Shown here: positions 19,161 to 24,543 of the stretch, piece after piece
How the letters are laid out: each line of letters opens with the position of its first letter
How positions within the stretch are numbered: the first letter of the stretch is position 1
NCBI GenBank assembly: GCA_013054445.1
Contig: JAAMPI010000843.1
Span: 1-24,543 of the forward strand
Length of the DNA stretch: 24,543 nt
Direction of reading: 5' to 3'
From: Cudoniella acicularis
Lineage: Eukaryota > Ascomycota > Leotiomycetes > Helotiales > Helotiaceae
Notes under the pieces: model-generated
Seen by the model: the letters and a program-made list of their open reading frames with translations, nothing else
Told to the model about the DNA's origin: nothing
The model's database searches: none
Program-made: the position numbers and the translations under genes

Positions 19161-20292
19161 ATGCCTTTCTTGAGTTTGTATCGGCCCCTTATTCCTCCCG
19201 CATCAACTAATACCCACTCTAGTATAATCACTATTCAAGGCCTTTGGGCCAACCCCAATCTTACCTGGAAGCGCAACGGCATCATTTGGCTAAGAGACTT
19301 CCTCCCCTCTGTCCTGCCTGGCGCGACTATTATGTCGTTCGAGCCGATTGCTCAGCATTCACACTTAGATTGTTTCCCCTTGCGTTTTGCGCGGAAAGTC
19401 TGGCACTGGATTCTGTTACTTCTCCTTATTTCGATCACCAACTTATATTACTTTCGCAAAGCTCTGCTGCTAGCGGTTGCTGGACTTATGCTAGGCGTTG
19501 GCTCTTTAATGTTTAGAAGGTCATATCGACGATTGGCCGCTACGCCGACGACAGAGATTCGTGATCAGGCAAGGGAACTTCTTCAATGTATTGAAGAAAG
19601 AAGGGAGGCTGTGGTGAGCCGTGTCTGATCTATCTGGTTTATGGTGGGTTGACATTAGAAAAGGGTAGGCAGAAGCCTATCATTTTTATCGGGCACAGCT
19701 TTGGTGGACTTGTAGTAAAGCAGGTATGTTGAATCCAAGTGACAAACTTACTGTGTGTTGACTCTGTTTATGAGGCACTTGTTCTAGCTCTACAAGACCC
19801 CAAGTATAGCCATTTGGCTGTAGCAACGAAAGGTATTCTCTTTATAGGAACTCCCCACCGAGGAGCGCGTTTGGCAACGGCATCTAAGTCTTGGTGGTTC
19901 AACTCTTCGTCAGATATTCGGGCAGTCCTTGAGTTGAACTCCCAGGTTCTAGCAGATCTAGATGCGGACTTCTTGGAAGTTCCACGCATAAAGAATCGCG
20001 AGATTATGATAGCGTCCTTCTACGAGAAGTGTCTCACCCAGTATGGACCAGCATTTCTAACATCCTTCAAGATGCATGTAAGTATTTATTACTAGTACAT
20101 CATTCTGTGCACAATGCTCACTTCTTGTAGGCTGTGGAAAAAGAGTCTGCTATTTTCTCTGATCTGCCGATCATTGGACTAGAGAAAAACCACTCCTCAC
20201 TCGTCAAATTCTCTTCACATGATGACCCGGATTATCAGCGTGTTCTAAAGGAGCTTAAAAAGATGTATGATACTATAGAAATATCATCATGA
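19161..20292 (+). CDS. SesB-like alpha/beta hydrolase (DUF676/PGAP1-like) with inserted hydrophobic segment
   Basis: Serine alpha/beta hydrolase of the type found as an effector domain in fungal NLR-like and ankyrin proteins, here standing alone. Exons 19161-19613, 19664-19723, 19775-20077 and 20131-20292 join in one frame to 325 residues; introns are 50, 51 and 53 bp (GTGAGC...AAG, GTATGT...GAG, GTAAGT...TAG). Motifs: SIITIQGLWANPNLTW then WLRDFLPSVLPGATIMSFE; nucleophile elbow PIIFIGHSFGGLVVKQ; GILFIGTPHRGAR; and the His region EKNHSSLVKF near the end. Oddities: the family His-Gly before the first helix is Gln-Gly here. Between MSFE and the helix ARELLQCIEERR lie some 85 extra residues with two hydrophobic stretches (WHWILLLLLISITNLYY and LLLAVAGLMLGVG), which look like membrane helices. 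The introns with AAG and GAG acceptors are the weak points. Substrate unknown. Confidence 0.78.
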
Positions 20293-20343
20293 CAGTCGTG
20301 ACTCTCAAGCCTGAAAACAAATCTCTAACTTTGTGACATATAT

Positions 20344-21354
20344 CTAACCTTGGGAACTATGCCTCTGATAAGTACGCCAGAATTGCAACCTCAAATACCC
20401 CACCAGCTGATCGATGATCCACAACCACATATAAACTATGAACAATATCGCATGAGCTAAAACAAGAAGAATAAGCCCATAACTAATTACTAAACATCCA
20501 TCCTTAAACCAATGCGGCATTGCCCCCGCAGTTAGCGCAAGCTGCAAAGACGCTAAAAGCACTGTAACATAGATAAATAAAAGCGCAACCCATTTCCCAT
20601 ATCCTTGCCAAAACTTCCCAAACGGATCTTCCGTGATGTAGAAATACGATTTCAAAGAAACTGGCTCGAAATAATGCGGCAAATATAAGAGCCACATTAT
20701 CCAGTTCAGACGGGTGAGTCGCAGCTCGCCATACGTATACCGACCATGGCAGGCAGGCGGTAGGGGGTATCGATGCGACCACTCTTCTTCTTCCTGGCCG
20801 TCAGCTGGTGGATTTGCCTCCTTCCATTCCTCAACTAGGCTCTTCCACTTTTTCCATCCTTCGAAGCCCGGCAATGAAAGCCAGGGATCCGGAAGGAGTC
20901 CCTTCTTAACGGCTATATCGTAATCGCATTCGGATTTAACAATCCTGGTGTACGAATGAAAGAATCCTCTGGCATGTTTTAAACCCTCACCGCCATTTTC
21001 GCTCAGCTCGGTGACGATCTTTGGGTTGCCGAAACAGGCGGGGAGAGGTTTGATGTACTGGACGCTGTCTTTCCAGGTAAGGTGGAGGCCCGGATCATGT
21101 ACTATTACTAGGATACGCCCTTTGACTGCGAGCTCCCAGAGGGGATAGTATCTGTGTTTGAAGCCGGCTATGACGAGCCAGCGGGATATGCGGTTGTAGA
21201 GATTGAAGCGCGGGCTATGGAAGGAGGCGTCGTCGATCGTAGTGATTTTGGAGGGGGGTTTCGACAGTGCATTTAGTGAAAGACTCGAGGATTGTTTGCT
21301 CTTGGCTGTAACAGGCTCTATGGCCTCTCCTTCGATTGTATCATTGCCCATCAT
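20344..21354 (-). CDS. DUF6601-like fungal membrane protein
   Basis: Single-exon gene of 336 residues, intact. It resembles a fungus-specific family (DUF6601 by memory of its signature): VHDPGLHLTW, then IKPLPACF, a helix with SECDYDIAVKKGLLPD, and GRYTYGELRLTRLNWI, the most diagnostic part, followed by a short hydrophilic loop ending SYFYIT and a membrane section. Two strongly hydrophobic stretches follow, at about residues 255-277 (WVALLFIYVTVLLASLQLAL) and 286-313, so the long N-terminal part is probably soluble and the C-terminus anchors it. An insert rich in Glu and Pro (PPADGQEEEEW) sits in the middle. Function of the family is unknown. The gene converges on the SesB-like hydrolase with 51 bp between stops, so their 3' ends may overlap. 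Confidence 0.8.
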   Translation of the reverse strand: MMGNDTIEGEAIEPVTAKSKQSSSLSLNALSKPPSKITTIDDASFHSPRFNLYNRISRWLVIAGFKHRYYPLWELAVKGRILVIVHDPGLHLTWKDSVQYIKPLPACFGNPKIVTELSENGGEGLKHARGFFHSYTRIVKSECDYDIAVKKGLLPDPWLSLPGFEGWKKWKSLVEEWKEANPPADGQEEEEWSHRYPLPPACHGRYTYGELRLTRLNWIMWLLYLPHYFEPVSLKSYFYITEDPFGKFWQGYGKWVALLFIYVTVLLASLQLALTAGAMPHWFKDGCLVISYGLILLVLAHAILFIVYMWLWIIDQLVGYLRLQFWRTYQRHSSQG

Positions 21355-21503
21355 GGATGATCATCGGACTTTCATTTCATGATGTTCCTAAGAAATATCA
21401 AAAGCTGAGTAACATTGCGCAGAAGGAAAGGAAAAGGACTGTCCATGGGTGGGCTCTGTTTAAGCTAAAGGCGTTAGTCGCTAATCTTCCGATTTCACAC
21501 TAA

Positions 21504-21519
21504 ATTTACGATCGTAAAT
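21504..21519. repeat. perfect 16-bp palindrome
   Basis: ATTTACGATCGTAAAT, about 150 bp upstream of the DUF6601-like start codon. It could be a dimeric regulator site for that gene or the inner end of a transposon terminal repeat. Confidence 0.6.
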
Positions 21520-21938
21520 CCCTGTTGCAAATAATGAGGCGTTAGCGTTATTGTGGGATGTACGGACGCCAGAAGGTGAGGCGTTCTGTAACCTTGCGAC
21601 TGGGCGCACGGTTACGTTGTCAGTGATTGGATTCTATAAATAAAATATTAGGGAACTGTGAAACATGTACGAATAATAAAGCAGCCAAGGCTAGCGAAGA
21701 CGGACTTCCTTACCTGTACACGGTGCTAGCTATGAACCCAGCCAATTAATACGTGCTCTTAATTACGTGGAGCTAAAGGGAGACGCAATCTAGGATTAGG
21801 GACCGGGAACAGGATAGAAGCGGGAGACGGGAAGCGGGCGTCGGGCCGAGTTAGGGTCGCTATAGGGTGCGGGAGGCACGGTCGCTACGCTCTAGCCCCT
21901 AACATGTATTCCGTCTTTTTTTTAATCCCTGTTTTACG

Positions 21939-21984
21939 TGGAGGTTGCCCCAACCTTTATCGGACCAGGGGGGGCCAACCTCCA
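21939..21984. repeat. fold-back sequence TGGAGGTTG...CAACCTCCA
   Basis: Nine-base perfect arms at 21939-21947 and 21976-21984; the left arm also pairs with the adjacent CAACC (GGTTGCCCCAACC), so two alternative hairpins are possible. The loop holds GGACCAGGGGGGGCC. Similar GTGGAGGTTGCCCC strings are familiar to me from fungal repeats, but I cannot name the element. Confidence 0.6.
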
Positions 21985-22805
21985 TACAGCATGGGCCACT
22001 TTCGAGGCCCCCGATAGAAGTTAGTCAAATCGCCTTAGAACTAGCCCGCACGTACTGGTTTATATAACGATTATTATAGTGTATTAGCGGTGCTATATCC
22101 TCGATTAAAAATCGTCTAAATTAAGGCGTTTATTATTATTAAGTTATTTATTATTAAAGTCAAGGCGTTAATGAGTCTCATATCGTCGAAGTCTGATCGC
22201 GGCGAGGAAAATGCTAAAGAGAAATTGAGGTAGAAGGTCGGATGGTCGCAGGAAGACTCCTACCCGTGAAAGGGGTCATATACGCGTGCTTGAACTTTTG
22301 CCTTGTCGTTGATTGTAATCTTATCTTGTCTAGTAGGTGAAGTTTAATGAGGGCAAGACGCGATGAGCTGAAAAATATAATCAAATCCGTCAAATCAGCT
22401 GGCTGGATTTCCATGCTCCTTATTTGCTAGAGGTAGAGCTATAAATAGCATCTGGTTGACCACTCTGGTATATCATTTAGTTGTCTTCGTTTTTCTCTTT
22501 TTGTTTTATTTCGCTGTCCATTTTTGAAGCTATTCTATTTACCTCGAAGCCACAGGGCGGTAAAGGTAAAACAAAAAGATAAATGAAAATATCAGAAAAG
22601 TTATTAATACTGGATCTGTAGGAACCTGCGAAACAAATTTTCAGAGGCGAGGGTTACTTATTCTGAAAACATTTCTTTCGTTTTCTTTTATATATATAAG
22701 TCAAAGATTTATCTCCCAATATTTCTCCATATTTTAGAACGTCTCAGCACTTTTTATCCCTCCTTGATGCAAGTAGGCAGAACGGGTATTTCCTTATGCT
22801 GCCTC

Positions 22806-23862
22806 TCACGCAGTTATCATAGTCTTGTGGCTGCTGGAGGATTTCGTCGAAGAGGTGGAACCGCGAGTAGAGATTGTTGTAGCACTAGATTTGGTGGATT
22901 TTGTGCTGCTTGACGTGCTGCTGGAATAGCTGCTCGAAATGGTACTCGTCTTGCTGTTTGAATGACTTGTTGACGTGCTGCTTGAATGGTTGCTGACGGT
23001 GGCACTTGTCTTACTGCTTGAATAACTGGTTGAGTGGCTGCTCGTCGTACTACTCGTCTTGGAAGTTACCTTCGGGCTCAGCGTTGATGCCGATGTAGTC
23101 AGCTCTATCGTTGATTTGGTGCTCGACTTGAAAGTGGTACTTGAACTTGGCGTAGGAGTCATCGTGAAATCGTACCAATCAACCACCACATACGGGGACG
23201 ACCAATTCCAGGAATACTTCAACCCCGCCAGATCCCCATAGCAATTGCAGTTATTGTTGTTATCCGTGAGAATCCATTCAGCGCCATAGCTCCGACAGCT
23301 ATCCCCACAGCCACCGACCGCCCCAAGCTCAGCAAGTGCTGGTTTCGCCGGAATTACGTTCAGCTGCGCGTACTTCCCTTCTACGCTGGGATCCACGAAT
23401 GATATGGACCCAGCGGGACAGGTAAATACTCACCCGTCCAGCGCCGTACTTGGACCAGCACTTCTAGTGTCCCAGAAGTTAATGTAGGTTGCGTTCTCGC
23501 TGCTTTGTGTCGCTGGCTCGATTTGGAGGGACGGGAATCCGATTTCCCAGTACTGGCAGGTTGTGTTTGTGGGGAAATACAGCGCGCCCATAAGGAGTTC
23601 CCTTCCCAGGAACTTGGTTGCACATGAGTTGCCGCAGGTGGATACATTGACGCTGAGTTCGGAAGTGTAGAGGGCGTTTTGGCCGCTCCAGAAGACGGAG
23701 TAGGGGTTAATTCCACTGCAGGTCCAGACGGAGTTGAATGATGGGGAGCTGATTGGGAGGATTCCAATTTTGGCATAGCATCCTCCTGGGGGGCTCTGGG
23801 CGGATACTGTATAGAGGCAGAGAGAATAATAAAAGTTTGAAGTCGGTGAGGTGCTTCATCAT
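22806..23862 (-). CDS. secreted WSC-like protein with Ser/Thr-rich tail, frame broken in the signal peptide
   Basis: Probable cell-wall or secreted protein. Exon 1 (23434-23862) and exon 2 (22806-23385) flank a 48 bp intron (GTGAGT...CCCAG) and join in frame. The mature part starts SAQSPPGGCYAKIG and has paired cysteines (VSTCGNSCATKF, TTCQYW, GGCGDSCRSYG, NCNCYGDLAG) in a pattern like diverged WSC carbohydrate-binding domains. A Ser/Thr tail of about 115 residues follows, heavily O-glycosylatable, ending HKTMITA without a GPI-type hydrophobic end. The only good start, ATG at 23862, gives MMKHLTDFKLLLFSL, a classic signal peptide, but in a frame one base off the rest; one extra base in the TCTCTCTGCC stretch (about 23815-23822) explains it. 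Corrected length would be about 335 residues. Either a sequencing indel, a young pseudogene or an unseen intron; a longer frame upstream is a shadow. Confidence 0.65.
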
Positions 23863-24543
23863 GAGCGCTACCTAGGTAACCCGATAGATGTTGGCGAAGA
23901 GGGTGTATATGAAATAAAGTACGATCACTGGAGCGTGCTTGTTGCGGATATTCGAGGTTACTTTGGTATCGAGACTTCAACAGGGCCATTTTAATGTAAT
24001 TATGTGAAGGGCTGGACGCGGCTGGGGTACAGTACACCTTTTTTTTTTCTATTGAATGTTTCTCGTCGCTGGATGAATTTGGAAATTGTGGCATGATGTT
24101 TCGGCCCTATCAAGAAAGCTTGACACGGCAAACATCCGTCACGTCAAAATATGATAGGTTATTCATGCGGTGTTGAAGCTAAACGTACAGGTGGTGGCGG
24201 AGGCGATACCCTAAAAGATCAAAACCAGCCATAGTCAAAACAAAACCAATAATCGGAAAGAACAGAGCCAGGAAAACGCGCAAGCTACGCAAAATGAGCA
24301 GGTTGGCAGAACGACTGAGTGCACGACTGAGTTCAGGTAGTCTTTAACTTATCGATACGATACACAACCATGCTGGAAACTCTGAATAGCGGATGGAATC
24401 TCAGTATTGTTATAAATTGGAGGGGGAGAAGAAAGTGTTACTACCTCGGCCGCCAGCTGATGCAATCTATCAATATTGTACCCACCTACCCCCTACAGCA
24501 TAACAAAAAATAAACATATCCATAAAGCCTTTCTCCAATGCCC
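23863..24543. other. intergenic, nothing recognised
   Basis: Upstream flank of the WSC-like gene. An open frame continues from 24094 across the gene start, but it is out of frame with the cysteine-bearing protein and lacks motifs. There is a T9 run at about 24040. No further gene, RNA or repeat was seen up to the window end. Confidence 0.4.

Larger units (their letters stand above)
21355..22805. other. gene-free region with palindromes and likely transposon debris
   Basis: No coding gene recognised. AGGCGTT recurs (about 21469, 21537, 21579, 22123 and 22163). A G-rich plus-strand tract runs at about 21795-21890 and a fold-back at 21939-21984. From about 22060 to 22180 the sequence is TA-rich with ATTATTATTA runs, as in RIP-affected DNA. 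The right part (22400-22800) is ordinary AT-rich sequence forming the 3' flank of the WSC-like gene. Confidence 0.45.

Noticed and set aside
23381..24094. 237-codon minus-strand frame
   Set aside because: Out of frame with the cysteine-bearing WSC-like protein across the same bases; low-complexity Ser/Pro/Thr translation typical of a shadow frame.
1..24543. tRNA or rRNA genes, CRISPR arrays, bacterial-type operons
   Set aside because: No cloverleaf-like B-box contexts, rRNA-like blocks or regular spacer-repeat arrays were seen; the sequence is eukaryotic with spliceosomal introns.

Overview
The window reads as a piece of a filamentous ascomycete genome (Pezizomycotina; Leotiomycetes is my guess from protein flavour only). 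The grounds are: spliced genes with 45-87 bp introns carrying GTRNGN donors and CTRAC-like branch sites; fungus-specific families (GT31/DUF604-type glycosyltransferase, PTH11-like rhodopsin-domain receptor, DUF6601-type membrane protein, fungal F-box and BTB proteins, SesB-like hydrolase); and retrotransposon relics whose mutations look like repeat-induced point mutation (RIP: C-to-T and G-to-A, CAA/CAG turned into stops).

Layout. 1-958: 3' end of a GT31-like glycosyltransferase (+), with an apparent frameshift at the window edge. 1055-2830: intact four-exon amino acid permease (-). 2831-4000: intergenic. 4001-6871: dense retrotransposon graveyard with LTR-like blocks in both orientations, a CGTACGGG repeat tract and a RIP-damaged gag relic (-). 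7171-8514: intact single-exon F-box-like protein (-). 9382-14270: an island of broken genes: an unrecognised protein relic (-), a SNF2-helicase relic (+) and a BTB/POZ relic (-), each with several stops or frameshifts. 14567-15964: intact seven-exon PTH11-like rhodopsin-domain protein (-). 16035-17416: gene-free. 17417-18527: second LTR/RIP block with an AT-rich tract, ending in an LTR of the same family as the one at 4001. 19161-20292: four-exon SesB-like alpha/beta hydrolase (+) with an unusual inserted hydrophobic segment. 20344-21354: single-exon DUF6601-like membrane protein (-), convergent with it. 21355-22805: gene-free, with palindromes and probable transposon debris. 22806-23862: secreted WSC-like protein with a Ser/Thr-rich tail (-), reading frame apparently broken inside the signal peptide. 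23863-24543: nothing recognised.

No biosynthetic cluster or operon is evident. The genes look like accessory, surface- or signalling-related genes scattered between two decayed transposon blocks: nutrient uptake (permease), surface sensing (PTH11-like), cell-wall or secreted proteins (GT31-like, WSC-like), protein turnover (F-box) and possibly allorecognition or immunity (SesB-like hydrolase). The most interesting items are the standalone SesB-like hydrolase with predicted membrane segments inside its catalytic domain, the head-to-head junction of two decaying genes near 10361, and the unrecognised protein relic at 9382-10360. Exon boundaries were worked out by hand from splice consensus and frame; family assignments come from recognised motifs, not searches.
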